Source: Physcia stellaris
Lineage: Eukaryota; Ascomycota; Lecanoromycetes; Caliciales; Physciaceae
DNA: 64,000 bases
Direction: 5' to 3'
Assembly (NCBI GenBank): GCA_018902385.1
Contig: JABSSW010000005.1
Location: forward strand, 124,001 to 188,000
Made by a program: the position numbers and the translations under genes. Of the stretch, positions 13,056 to 24,131 are shown one piece after another. The notes below the pieces were generated by a model, which did no database searches, was not told the origin of the DNA, and was given only the letters and a program-made list of their open reading frames with translations. Position 1 is the first letter of the stretch. Each line of letters starts with the position of its first letter.

Positions 13056-14177
13056 GCGACTAAACTTCGATCTCCTGCAGAAATTACAACCTTCATCTAG
13101 CCTACGACCCTCGACAGCACACAACACTTTAACGAACACCAACATAGAACAGGGCATAAGACTTGGAAAAAGCATGTTACGACTATAGACATTGGCCTTA
13201 ACTGGCCATTCCATCACGACAGCATAGACTTCAGGACGACGCGGACCTTCGGGCCCAAGACATTCTTCATGCGGCAGGTTCAAGGGCTGAACCTCGCTTT
13301 TTCTTTTGTAGATATACGTTCAAAGTAGGAGTAATTTCTAGAAAGCACGCACACGGCGTACGAGTGTACCACAGCTTGGCGGTGAAATGATCTGTACTGT
13401 ATATACCGCCTGGGGTTCTGTCAAGAGGGAGTCGGCAAAGTTAAGTATCACATTATCTGAACAATACTGATCCCATGTATTCTTAAACGTCCTTTCCCTT
13501 CCTTGTCCAAAAATCAGCAACCATGCCTCCTTGGGACAGGAAGATGTAGCGGACGGTGCAGGATTGACACTAGCGACATAGAGCCTCGTCATCTGACCAC
13601 CCGCCGGTATTCCATATCACTAGCTAAGCACTGTTACATTATCATTTTCGAATAAAGCGATCGAGCCTCCAACAAGATCTATGGTAGTGAGCAAGGTAAG
13701 TGTTCAGACTAAGCGAGCCAAGCTGCGTCCTTGACCAGCACCTTACTCGTCCGCTCACCGGAACGCTCATGCCAGAGCAAGGACCAGACATAGGAGAGGC
13801 AGCTTTGGATAGAGCCAGCCTTCGGCTGTAGGTAGGTTTCTGCGACCTGGAGGGACGCCGGAGTTGATGTATCATTTCCCAAGTCGGTTTACTCTCTGTT
13901 CACATCGCTTGGGCGCTCACTGTGTCCGGTGCCAGTGGAAAAGGTCTTACGCAGGTCTCCTCCCTTTCGCTTACTCGTAGGAAAAGCTGGGCTTTTGCGC
14001 AATTTGTGCGGATGTGCTTCGAAAGGTACAGCCGCCGTGCAGATGGTTTTCTCCCGAGTCCCGATGCCACGTTCCTGGGAGAAATTAGCTTCATCTTCCT
14101 GCATACATGGACACAGCTTGGGGTTGTGAGGAGTAGAACTCTTTGGATATTGTTTTCATGCTGAAGGCGTCTCAGTA
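13056..14177. other. Intergenic, no gene seen
   Basis: Short open frames occur on both strands, but none carries a domain or a plausible splice structure. The right part is the promoter of the secreted-protein gene at 14178. Confidence 0.5.
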
Positions 14178-14804
14178 ATGCAACCATTCGTCCGGTTTTT
14201 TGCTGCGCTCGTACTTGCTCACCCAATAATATACACGAGCTATAGTCTAACCATTTCAACTACCGCCGCCCTGGAAGACCGTACTTGCGGAAGACAAGAG
14301 CAACAAGACGAGGAAGCGCGTCTGCTACCACCATCTTTCCAACGACATGACCCGACTAGCAGCAAATTCCAAGCAGTAGATATCCAGCCCCGAGTCGACA
14401 ACTCCTTCATAGCATTATACGACGGCTGGACCTTCACCCTCCAAGACCTCGGCGTCTTCCTCCCCGCCGCTACCGCCTCCTCCGCCCTGTGGCAACTGTA
14501 CGACAACATCATCGACCGCGCTCAACAGCTGGAGGTCGCCGGCGAAACACCTCTCCAATTTCCCGAGTTCGTCCTAGGGGCCTTGTGTTTGCAATTTTAC
14601 AACAACACCGAAGTCGTTCCCTGGAGCTTTGTAATCAGCTTTGCGCAACACATGAGGATCAGAGCGCGGCTTGGGATGGTGTGTAGATATAATGCGTATA
14701 TAACTGATATGCTTACGGGCTCAACGGTGTTGGTGAGGTTGGGATTAAGGATTCCGCCGGCTGTGGGTGGGGGATTGGGTATGTTCATCCGGAGGGTTAA
14801 GTGA
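14178..14804 (+). CDS. Hypothetical secreted protein
   Basis: I do not recognise a family. The 208-residue single-exon product starts MQPFVRFFAALVLAHPII, a plausible signal peptide with cleavage near residues 20-30. A polar charged stretch follows to about residue 70. A denser part then reads DNSFIALYDGWTFTLQDLGVFL and continues through the tryptophans of SALWQLYDNII and VPWSFVISF. The tail is hydrophobic and glycine-rich (RIPPAVGGGLGMFI). Only two cysteines lie outside the signal and N-terminal part. Codon use between 14400 and 14580 is C-rich at third positions, typical of coding sequence here. Function unknown. Confidence 0.6.
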   Translation: MQPFVRFFAALVLAHPIIYTSYSLTISTTAALEDRTCGRQEQQDEEARLLPPSFQRHDPTSSKFQAVDIQPRVDNSFIALYDGWTFTLQDLGVFLPAATASSALWQLYDNIIDRAQQLEVAGETPLQFPEFVLGALCLQFYNNTEVVPWSFVISFAQHMRIRARLGMVCRYNAYITDMLTGSTVLVRLGLRIPPAVGGGLGMFIRRVK

Positions 14805-15567
14805 GGAAGGGAGAAAGGGTGCACCACTACTTGGGATGATGGTCAATTGTCGGTTTTTACAGTCAGATCTCGCTACATGGATGTTCCAGGTCTTGGGGTG
14901 TCCGGTCCTTGTGACCAGAACATTCTTCTACCGAAGATCCCTACAGCGAGGTCCGACAACATTATGGAGAGGCAACTCCTCGAAAATATGTCCCATCACC
15001 GGATACGAAACGGTGTCAATCTTCCGTGCGCGGACCATCACGCAGACGGTTTCGGATATAATCGGAGGGAGAAGAGTTGTTTATATGACAATTTCATGCG
15101 TGGTCCCAAGTCTCGTGCCCGTCCTGTCACCGTTCAGGTTTTGACGTCTTCAAAGTGGCAAGTACAGACGATGTTCGAATTGCACCAATTGCACCATGCG
15201 GTATACCGCCCATTGGATACAAACTCGTTCAGAACACCCCAGGTTTTATGACTGAATTGCTGGCAAATGTAATTCCAGTGATATGTATATCTGGAATCTT
15301 CCTCGTGAAGACAGGATATCACCACCTACTCATTAACGTTAGATGGAGGTTATGCTCAGATGTGGTCTCAGATTAATCTCCAGGGACTACACAAGCATCA
15401 GAGAAAAAGCATCATGCTATCCCCGTTGACTCTAGAATTGCGTCGTTAGAAACTTCCATCATTCATGGCTCCCCATTCGTCCATCCGTCGTCCAGCTGAT
15501 ATGTCCAGTAAACCTCCAAGACTCTACGTCAGGTAAATAAGTTTTCTTCCCTTCAATCCAGATCCTC
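14805..15567. other. Intergenic, no gene seen
   Basis: Several overlapping plus-strand open frames of 60-130 codons exist between 14767 and 15376. None has a recognisable motif or coding-like third positions, so I call none of them. Confidence 0.4.
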
Positions 15568-16296
15568 TTAATATCCCAACAGGTAAAAAGCCACTACAAC
15601 AAATACATACGACCTGGAATAATGTACGACGCGGACACTGTTCCTTGCCAGATACACTCTAAAGCAACGTCCTCGCTTGCGAGCACCCTCTGACTTTGGT
15701 GTTCCAGGGGCGTGATACTGACTTCTAGGCCGAGAATTTCGAGGCGCCTGCGGTGAGCTTCGGTCCCGGAAAGCCACATTCAAAGTTGATCGTCCTGTAG
15801 TAGGTCCTTCCATGCGAGGATCGGATCCTGCAAGCGTCAATCTTGTGTCTCTTTCCGAGATGGCTAGATTTGGATTTGGTGGATTCGAAGCGGACGATAG
15901 CGTAGTAGACCCATAAAATTGAAGGTCGGACCTTGTATCTCCTTCCCTGGTGGTTGAACAGAAGACTGATGGTTCTGCGCTATGTTGAAGTTCCCCCAAA
16001 TTGGTGTTTTCAGCAATCTGGCACTTACAGGCACCGGGCCTTGATCCTTTGGCGGCGGACCGCAAGGTCGAAGATCCGGGAATTCCATAGGTCATGTTCG
16101 TAAGTTCTCCCCCGTGAGCTGTGTCAGACTCTGACACGTCTGCAAAGCAGTGCAAGAGGGGGCGTTTAGCATCACTATGCCCTAGTCCAGCCTCTGCTGG
16201 CCGGGAATACGATTGCAGGTTCGATACTTTTATAGTAGACCCATGGTCAGGAGTTCCCCCTTTGATTGTGCTTGTCCCTGCACACAGACAAAACAT
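15568..16296 (-). CDS. Hypothetical disordered protein (doubtful ORF)
   Basis: A 242-codon uninterrupted frame from ATG 16296. The product is Ser/Arg/Pro/Gly-rich and looks disordered, with a hydrophobic end (YVFVVVAFYLLGY). No domain or relative is recognised. An open frame of this length is somewhat unlikely by chance in DNA of this composition, which is the only reason to list it. It lies 390 bases from a MITE in gene-poor sequence and may be a chance ORF or decayed gene. Confidence 0.25.
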   Translation of the reverse strand: MFCLCAGTSTIKGGTPDHGSTIKVSNLQSYSRPAEAGLGHSDAKRPLLHCFADVSESDTAHGGELTNMTYGIPGSSTLRSAAKGSRPGACKCQIAENTNLGELQHSAEPSVFCSTTREGDTRSDLQFYGSTTLSSASNPPNPNLAISERDTRLTLAGSDPRMEGPTTGRSTLNVAFRDRSSPQAPRNSRPRSQYHAPGTPKSEGARKRGRCFRVYLARNSVRVVHYSRSYVFVVVAFYLLGY

Positions 16297-16686
16297 CTAG
16301 CCCCTCGTGGTGAGAACGATCGATAACCCGCGCTTATTTGGTGGACGATTCGGGGCAGATAACGCCAGGGGTACCATCCCATAGACAGACCCGTAAGGTA
16401 AGCAGTGAGAGTCCATTGCAGCAAAGAGCATCTCAAGGTCAGACAAACGATAGCGTACAAGATCCGACATTCCAATGAGATGGAATGCTTCACCAAAGCC
16501 ATGGAACAGTCTGTTGGCTCAAAGGAATCGACGTTCTCTGAGAAGCGACGTGGGCTCGACGGCTGCAAGCGAAACAAATGAGACACCGATGTATGTGAAT
16601 TGGGAAATATGAGTTTCGTTTCACTGAAGATATGAGGGCACAGAACATTGAACCATAGCGGTAGCCGTAAGGTCGATTGCGCTGTA

Positions 16687-16828
16687 CAGTCCCCTTCCAC
16701 AGCGGGTGAATAGCGTAAAATGCTTGATTTAATGTTAAGAAGTTAGCTTCACCAAAATCATCCTTGCTGAACAGGGATATAATTCCTGTTCCTAATCCTC
16801 GCTATTCACCCGCTGTGGTAAGGGACTG
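16687..16828. mobile_element. MITE with 29-bp terminal inverted repeats and TA duplication
   Basis: The left end (16687-16715) and right end (16800-16828) are inverted copies starting CAGTCCC and ending GTGAATAGCG, with 27 of 29 bases matching. Both ends are bordered by TA (16685-16686 and 16829-16830), the target duplication of Tc1/mariner/pogo transposons. The 142-bp element has no coding capacity. Next to the right repeat lies a 9-bp-stem hairpin at 16769-16791 (GAACAGGGA...TTCCTGTTC). It looks like a non-autonomous derivative of a pogo/Fot1-like element. No second copy is present in this window. Confidence 0.8.
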
Positions 16829-16830
16829 TA

Positions 16831-17486
16831 CACAAAAGAGGGAGCGCTGTTGATGAGATGGTGAAGATTAGATAAGATGTCTTGGCATCAAGCCACTGGG
16901 AAATGCACAAACGCGTCATTAATTGCCCAAGTCGATGGATCTTCTTCCAGCGGCGGCTTTTCTGTGCTTGCACCGTCCATGGCGTAGGCTTCGAAGTCGG
17001 AAGTCGGAAGTCGGCCGGATGTCTCAATGTCAGAGATCCCACGACGGCTTGCGTTGTCCCGACCCCGATTGCGCAATCTCCACCCGATCTGGCAATGATC
17101 TCACAATTGGCAGTTTTACAGCAGGGAAGTCTCAGGCTGTGCTTTCTTTTGACGCTAGACTTGCTGCGAGCTCTACAGCATTCGTGGCAAACTCACATGA
17201 CATCCGTAAAGCTTCAGCCTACTTCTCGATGGTGTTCTTCCGCTTTGCGGCCTCGGAGTAACAAAGACGAGTGTCCGATGCCGATTTTATGCACCTAATT
17301 TGTACATTACGTATCTGTTTCCATACGATGATGTCTATTCAGCTCCCTTTCCTTCAGTACATAAACCTTTGAGATTCCCCTGTTCGTAAACTTTTGTCCA
17401 TACCAAAACAACCACATCAATCACATCGACCATACCAATTCAGATCACAAACATACACCACCTCCAAACCACTCACTCTACCCAAC
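16831..17486. other. Intergenic, promoter of next gene
   Basis: No gene seen. The last 150 bases are A/C-rich (CCAAAACAACCACATC type), a common leader composition in filamentous fungi before the small gene at 17487. Confidence 0.45.
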
Positions 17487-17900
17487 ATGACTGATCAATC
17501 TCACGCAGTCGGTGGCTCCAAGGTCCCTGCCGCAGCTCAGGAGAAGCTGCCTCAAAGCGTTGAGGAGAACGTCCCTAACACGGTTCACGACACCGGTTCT
17601 ACTGGATCCGTACGTATATCTCGAAGCTTTTCCTTCTCCTTTCGTGATGTCGCAGGATTTTTGATTCATGTTCTTGAAGCAAACGAAACATCTGAGCTTC
17701 AGAAACATGTCGCACCTCCCCAAACACACTTTATGAAGGCACTGCTGACTCCGATGTCTCCATAGAAAAGCCACGCCACTGGCGACAGCAAGGTGCCGAA
17801 GGCTGTTCAGGAGGCTGTACCCAAAAAGTTGGAAGAAGTCCTCCCCAACAAAATCCACGATACATCTGCAGGAGGAATTGCTACTGCTCCGGTACAGTGA
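17487..17900 (+). CDS. Small fungal protein with duplicated VP-x2-VQE repeat
   Basis: Two exons, 17487-17609 and 17766-17900, joined in phase across a 156-nt intron with a GCTGACT branch region and a CCATAG acceptor. They give 85 residues. The product is two copies of one module. The first reads SKVPAAAQEKLPQSVEENVP then NTVHDTG; the second reads SKVPKAVQEAVPKKLEEVLP then NKIHDTS. The intron separates the copies, so exon duplication is plausible. There is no signal peptide, cysteine or membrane segment. Short proteins with this VP..VQE..P..LE..P..IHDT pattern are widespread in Pezizomycotina but have no assigned role that I know of. The phase match and repeat agreement across the intron make the gene itself reliable. 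Confidence 0.8.
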
Positions 17901-18601
17901 TTTTCTCAAGAAAGAAACTTGATGACATAACTGAGAATATTTCAGAAGTGATGACATACATAACCTCAGTTCGACCGGGTTGATGAGATATGGCTAGAAT
18001 TGAAGTCTCCAAATTTATGTAGATGAGTAAATTGATGAACTTGCCCTGCCATTACCATTCTTTTCCTTCAATACTGTTGATATGTCTCGAGATGTCGCCT
18101 TGATATAAGTGACGCTGAGTTCTATGTAATTCTAATACACTAGGGAATTGATTCTCCAAGAAAAACCTTGAGGCAAGCTTCTTCACCTTGTACTGCAGAC
18201 ATTTTCATGATATAAAATCGTTAAAGACTTTTATCTAGCTTCAACCTGACGTACGCACTGAACTTAAAAGATAAAATAAAAACAGGATGATGAACAAATG
18301 ATAGCCATTATTTTAAGAAGAATGTTGATTGCAAAACCTCACTCATATCAGACCATGTTGTGAAACCCCAAAGGCGGGTAATCTTTATTAAAACTAAAGT
18401 GTACTAGTGCAGCGCGTTGCGCAAATTTCTTTCCCCTTTCTTTATGAGTCTCTACCTCCCGATCTCCGTTTGACTTCCCTGCTTTTTCCGTGAAATATCA
18501 TTTGTAAGCTGCACAAAGGCGATGGCCAACACCAACGACATATTTTACAGCTCCGCGTGGTGGTTGGCATAGGAACAATTGACGACATTAACAACGCCGC
18601 T
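17901..18601. other. AT-rich intergenic, no gene seen
   Basis: This stretch is clearly richer in A and T than its neighbours. On the minus strand around 18398-18421 a short GC hairpin-like sequence (GCGCAACGCGC) is followed by CTAGT. This faintly resembles a Helitron 3' end but is too little to call. Otherwise nothing. Confidence 0.4.
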
Positions 18602-20080
18602 ATGGAGGATATTCTAGAACCACCTGCGGAATGCCATCTCCTCAAACTCCCTGCCGAGATCAGAAATCAAATATATGCAGAACTGCTACATACCAGAAAG
18701 ACAAAGGTGTTCTACGACAAACCTCTTTCGCCCGGCCATGCTAGATATTTCTTTGGTGTAGGTATCCTACGCACAAACCGTCAAATATATCACGAGTCCG
18801 TGAAGATTCTTGAACAAAATAGAATTATCAAGATAAAGGCGTCCTGGAATACTTTTCAAGATGAACTCATCACAGCAACTAAATTCCCACTCATTGCAAG
18901 GAGACGAGAAGGAGACGCTATGCCCAAATGCTATATGGCGGTAGATCTTTTACTCACTGAGCACCAGAGGAGATCAAAACGAGTCTACATATCGTGTGCC
19001 GAGGATCTCCCAGAGTTCTGCCGGAACCTTTTCTACCACGGAATGGCAACTGAGGGTTTCAATCAGTTGCTGCATATTACACTTGATGTCCAAGATCCCT
19101 TTGCGCAGGGTAAAGGGCCTGCAAAATGCGTTCAAGAATCTCTCCTGCTACCCTTCGGAATCTTGAAGAACTTGAAGAAATTGGAGACTGGCAAAAACGG
19201 TATCAAGCCTATCAACGCTGTGGAGAAGCATCTTCGACGGGAGCTGAAGAGGCCTAACCCTTCGGCAAAACAATATCTGGAAAAGGCGACGAAATTAAAA
19301 GATGAGGGTAACGAGGCATACAAAGCTGGCGAATACGCTAGAAGCATTCGGCTCTATTTTGATGCATATGCCGCCATGCATATACATGTATTAGGCCGAA
19401 GATTTCAGATTGTTTTGGATGGTAAGATTGCCCCAGGATGGCGATTTTCCCATGTCTGGGAGAGTTGATGCCGTGCACTTTGACATTTTGCTAATGTGAA
19501 GTATCAGGTTACTTCGCAGAGAGCCACTTGATCGGCGGGATTTACGACGGACAGCGAGGCGATCTCGTACGACACCGACTTGGCTCCTGCCTCAACTGGA
19601 ACGTCACCCAGTCATATCTGAAACTAGAAGCTTGGAATGACGCATATACATGGGGAGAAAGAGCCATCAGGTACGTCTTTTCGATGACATCTCTTTCTCT
19701 CTTGAGCTTTCGATTGAACTATGGTCTTGAAGCTCGAGGCTCACCCATGAATGGCAAAGCTGACGCGGAGAAATAGCGACCTAGAATATAACAATACGCA
19801 GCAGGAAATTGCTGATGGCACACCGCCCGCGACCACGGACAAGGAAAAAGCGAAAGCTTACTACCGAATGGCGTTGGCCTGTAAACATTTGGCTTTTGCT
19901 AAGGGGATAGAGAAATATCACGAGGCAGATAGAAATCTGATCAAGGCTAGGGTCTACGCCCCAAGAGACAAGATGATAGAAGAGGAACAGGATGAGATCG
20001 TACGGATCTTGAAGGGAATGGGCGAGGAACCTGTGCCCGAAAAAGAAAGGGAAATTTTCAGCGCCTACCTTAACCGTTAA
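18602..20080 (+). CDS. F-box-like/2EXR N-terminal domain with TPR region
   Basis: Three exons, 18602-19421, 19508-19670 and 19777-20080, give 428 residues (divisible by three). The N-terminus has the fungal F-box-like/2EXR signature LLKLPAEIRNQIYAELL followed by ILRTNRQIYHES, found in many uncharacterised fungal proteins. From about residue 220 the sequence changes to a tetratricopeptide-type helical pair (YLEKATKLKDEGNEAYK, GEYARSIRLYFDAY). It continues across both introns with LGSCLNWNVTQSYLKLEAWNDAYTWGERAI and AYYRMALACKHL, which are typical TPR helices. The frame is open upstream to a GTG at 18557, but ATG 18602 is the first ATG. The likely role is an adaptor with a protein-binding C-terminus; substrate unknown. 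Confidence 0.8.
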
Positions 20081-20833
20081 ACACGACCTCCAGGTGAAGG
20101 CTAGCGATTTCGTTGATGGAAGCAAGGGTGAAAAGTTCGAGAGACGCAGCGTTCTACTATTGGGTATGTGGCTCTTCTTGAAAAAGTGGGAATTTAGCTG
20201 GGTGGATTCAGATTGACAGCAATCTACTCTCGTACGCGACTACCAAGGAAGGATCCTGCGATGGGTTGGTGTTGTGATCTCATTGTCAGCACCCAACTAA
20301 GAACTTATCACAGCCAATCGGAGCTTTTGACACGCTTCCGAGCAACATTCAACGAAGTAGCACTAGTATTACGTTATCTCGCTTGTTACTGGTTGCCAAA
20401 ACTGGTTTCAGATTGTTCTGGCGCAAAGAATATTACTAAGCACATGCAGGCAGCTTGAAGTTCTCACTTTCGACCTCCTCGTCTCTGCCTGTCGTCCTTC
20501 GCTCTCTGGAGACATCTCAGCATTAGAATCTTGGAAGACTCTTCACGTCACCCGCCAATGGCGTCAACAGAGGGAAAGTGCCTCTTGGATTTGTGTGAAC
20601 GCCACCACGACCCTAGCTCGAGTCTTGCCCACGTCTCAGATTAAGATACAGCCCCAAATGCGGCAAAGTATCGGATCCTTTCCAATTGTTGTTTTTCAAC
20701 AATGCTGTCGCTTTTCGACGTTAAAACCTTCTCTTATTGTCTTGTCGTGTTGAGTGCTTTTCTCGATCCCTGCAGCTGTGGAAAGTACCAGTCCTGGCTT
20801 TACGCTGTGAATTAGACAATAATCCCCTTGTTT
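20081..20833. other. Intergenic, no gene seen
   Basis: 3' flank of the TPR gene and promoter of the membrane-protein gene. No motif or repeat recognised. Confidence 0.45.
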
Positions 20834-21743
20834 ATGATAGAATCCATGGCCAATCGTCGCTCGGTGACATACACTCTTGCCCTCCTATTTCCTGTTCTCT
20901 GTGCGGCGGTCAATAATACATGGATCTTTCCTGAGCCCGACTCCTCACCTGTATACAACTATATTGACATCGTCAACGCTACCTGGTCTAGCAATCTCAC
21001 AAATACTTACCTTGTTCTGTGGTGTCAGAAAGGCGGTTCAACCGATAATCCATTCTCAAGCAGTACGCCCACCCTCCTTTTTGTTCGAGTTCCCCTAACA
21101 GGTTGCATTAGAATACAATCAAAGCGTGCCTGCAAGTGGAAACCGCTTGGTTGCTTTGGACTACGATGCCCAGGCTTACGGATGTCATTTTAACTTGATT
21201 GGTCAAGAAACTAATTTCAATTCTGGGGCCCTACTCATCCAGGTCTTAAAGAACACGAATCCAGTGACATGGAGTCAGAATACCCCACAGAATGCTCCTA
21301 CGGCATCGGGGGCTGCAACGGCCAGTCAAACCGCAAGCACAGTCCCCCCAACAGCAGCTGCGACATCGAAAGCACCAGTCGCAACAACTAGCTCGAACCC
21401 ATCAGGTAGTGGTGGTCTCAGTACAGGTGCTAAAGCCGGTGTCGGCGTGGCTGTGGCTTTGGGGGTTCTGGCTGTTGGAACGTTGACGGCGTTCTTCTTT
21501 CTCCGTGCAATGAGGTCGAAGAACCAGCATGTTGGATTTATGGCACCTCGGGGAAAGTATGAAACGGATTCGGTCATGTACCATCCAGTAAGCGGCCGGC
21601 CAATCAATGAGATACCTATGGAATTAGGTGCCGAACGGCCCATACCCGAGATGGCTGTAGGAGGAGAGGCCCATGAGTTACCGACCTCGTCCACGGGTAC
21701 ACACATGAATTATGAAGGCAATACTGGGCTCAAGGCAGGATGA
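20834..21743 (+). CDS. Single-pass cell-surface glycoprotein, mucin-like stem
   Basis: Two exons, 20834-21062 and 21112-21743, give 286 residues (divisible by three). The acceptor is the GCATTAG at 21105-21111; the earlier AG at 21101 would break the frame. The product begins with a signal peptide (TYTLALLFPVLCAA). An ectodomain of about 125 residues has NxT/S glycosylation sites (NNT, NAT, NLT, NQS) and conserved-looking Trp/Cys residues. A Ser/Thr/Ala-rich stem follows. One membrane span is near residues 180-205 (AGVGVAVALGVLAVGTLTAFFFL), with a basic stop-transfer RAMRSK after it. The tail is short and cytosolic. This architecture is common among fungal wall-stress or surface proteins, but I see no WSC or other named domain. 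ATG 20834 and ATG 20846 are both possible starts. Confidence 0.8.
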
Positions 21744-22789
21744 CGCGTCCTATCTTGCCCGCCTTTGCAGTTATTGAAGTTAGTCTCGAAGCCAACTACA
21801 AATCTGTATAATCTCCACCACAATGACGAGCATTTGGGCGTCCGGTACCATTACTGCATTTGACGATGCAGAAAGGTCTTTTATATTTCGTTCAGAAATT
21901 ACTCGACCGGACAGAACTAAGCGTCTCAAGTAGATGCTTAATGATGGACTGATATTAGCACTTAATAGGGAGGTGAATACATGGTACGAATGGACCTTGG
22001 AGATTGAACTAATATCCAAAATGGTTACCACGCGTTCACATCACTTCGTTGCCCAATCTTTTCCAGGCCAGTGGTTTTCCAGTGTCAAGGCATTCTGCAC
22101 TCTTCACCCATTTAGGACGCTGTGGCCTTGCACCACACATATCGGGAACGGACACAGCAAACACATCATTCTTTCCTCTGCAGGCCTTGCCAGAGCTAAG
22201 CGTACGCTACAGCTCCGCCGAGCCCAATTGCTCATCTTCCCCCCGTGCTCTTCTTCTCTATTTCGCAGTTGGCGCACAGCGCTAGTGAATCGAGCACTTT
22301 GTTATGTTCCATACCCGAGCAGCAATAATCACCCGATGTGCTAGCCACGTGACTGGAGTAAAAGACCGCCTCGGTGAGTCCATGCTTACAGATCAGTATC
22401 TTTGTGACAGAGTAGCACATTGCAGTCCCCCGCTTTGTTTGTTTGGGATCCCCGATGTGCCCGTGTGAGTCTACAGGGGATTTGGGAGACAGCGAAGGGG
22501 AACACCTGCTTGGGGGAAGCAAGCATAGTGCTTGATGGGCTTCACAAAGAAAGAGACAAAGCATCGGAAAATTTCCTTCGACACCACCGGCACATGAAGG
22601 GGAACCCGAACAATCGCTTTGTCAGACACGCCAACTAAGAATGTGATGAGGAAGAAAAAGTGATGAAGTCCCAAACCTTCGAGTGTACTGTAAGCATTTC
22701 CCTTGGTATATTCCACCTTCTTTCCTCACGCAGTGCCTAAAGACCTACCACCATCAAGGATTACCTACCAAATAACCAAATCACCTACT
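21744..22789. other. Intergenic, no gene seen
   Basis: About 1 kb with only short open frames. A pyrimidine-rich segment near 22200-22260 and an A/C-rich leader (22735-22789) precede the next gene. Confidence 0.45.
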
Positions 22790-24131
22790 ATGAATCCCAC
22801 AAGCAAGGAGGACGAACTTGCACCTCTTCTGGTCTCAGACGAGCATCGGATCACGAATAAACCTAACAGACATCCACCCACTGATGAAGGGGTACATTTG
22901 CTCGCCTTGGCTGGAAAGAAAGACTGTGTAGAACATCCAGAGCACCCAGATCACCAAAACCAACTGTTGATGCATTTGCCAGGCTCGGCGGCGTCAGTAG
23001 AAGATCTTCTGAGCATCTTGCAGAAGGGAGCTGTCAAAGTCACAAAGGAAGCCCGAATTAGAAGACTGCGAGAAGGGGGAACAAAAAACAAGCTTAAGAA
23101 GCATCGAGTTGGAAAGAAGCAGAAGCTTCCCCGTCCGCGACTTCTTCGGGAGGCCGAGGAATGTCAAGATGCAGAGCCGATGCATGTTAGCTCACTCAAT
23201 ACATTGCCTCACTTTGAGTATCTCGAGATAGCGGAGCAAGCAGATACTGAGTTTCCCTCAGAACTCGCCGGATTTGGGTCTCTGCATCTCTCTAATCCAG
23301 GGAACCAAGGGGCTACTGATCAGTTCCTGGATAGGCTTTTGACCACGCCCTCACCAGTGAATCAGACTTACAAGGACTTGAAGCAATGGAGTAACAAGGA
23401 AGCCTCCCAAGAAGTGGCAGAGATGCTTCAAGACTTGTCTCTTTCGCCAATCTCTGATCCCGAAGAGCTCGCCTCTCGGGAGCAACATCCGCTACTAGAG
23501 TCCTCTAGTAAGGAGGTTATCCAACCTGGCCGTCCCGTTCCCACGAGCGGAACTCAAGACCCTGAATTCCCGCTACATAGCGCTTGTAAAACCCAGCGCT
23601 ACCTAACTGAAATACCAAGAGATAACCTTCTGTGCAATTTCGCTACCTGTCCAATACGAGGAATGCATTACGAAGGCCCGTATTACCATGAGGGGCAACT
23701 TGGCGATCAAGATGTAAGCAAATGACTTTCTTCACCTTCCCCCCTTCAGCGTTGGAATTTGTCTCCATTGAGGCTAAACAGATTGTAGAAAGCAATCACT
23801 AATACCCTGTGTTAGCACCCCTTCTTCAAGGGCAGCAATCCGCCTCCCATTGTGTGGGATGCGTACGAGAAACAGAAGAAAAGCACTTCCACGCATGAAG
23901 AGGATGAAATTGTAGGGGGTTTTTGGGCGTGGCATGTGGTAAGTAAATTTCGACAATTTCCCCTTCCTCTCCTGGCAGCTTCTCAAACCGATCTGATTTA
24001 AGGTGAGAGCTTCTGGATAAAGTGGTGCTAACTTCGACATTTGCTAGCCACCATTCTCCTGTGTACCAGATGAGGGATCATTGGATACTGTAGTAGAGGA
24101 TCATGAAATGGAAATAGAGGGTTCTATGTAG
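22790..24131 (+). CDS. Hypothetical protein with C-x4-C-P-I-x3-H motif
   Basis: Three exons, 22790-23713, 23816-23938 and 24048-24131, give 376 residues (divisible by three). I recognise no named domain. Residues about 105-140 are strongly basic (RRLREGG, KKHRVGKKQK) and could be a nuclear localisation or nucleic-acid-binding segment. The middle is acidic and polar. Near the end of exon 1, Cys282, Cys287 and His293 form C-x4-C-P-I-x3-H, followed by EGPYYHEGQ. Exon 2 is aromatic and charged (NPPPIVWDAYEKQ, GGFWAWHV). The same Cys/His signature occurs twice in the product of the gene at 29388. The ORF extends upstream to a TTG at 22703, but ATG 22790 is the first Met and has an A/C-rich leader. 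Confidence 0.65.

Noticed and set aside
13642-14259. Several minus-strand frames of 70-119 codons
   Set aside because: Mutually overlapping, without domains, splice logic or coding-like composition.
16230-16700. 156-codon minus-strand frame reaching into the MITE
   Set aside because: It begins without ATG inside the MITE terminal repeat and overlaps another frame; likely chance.
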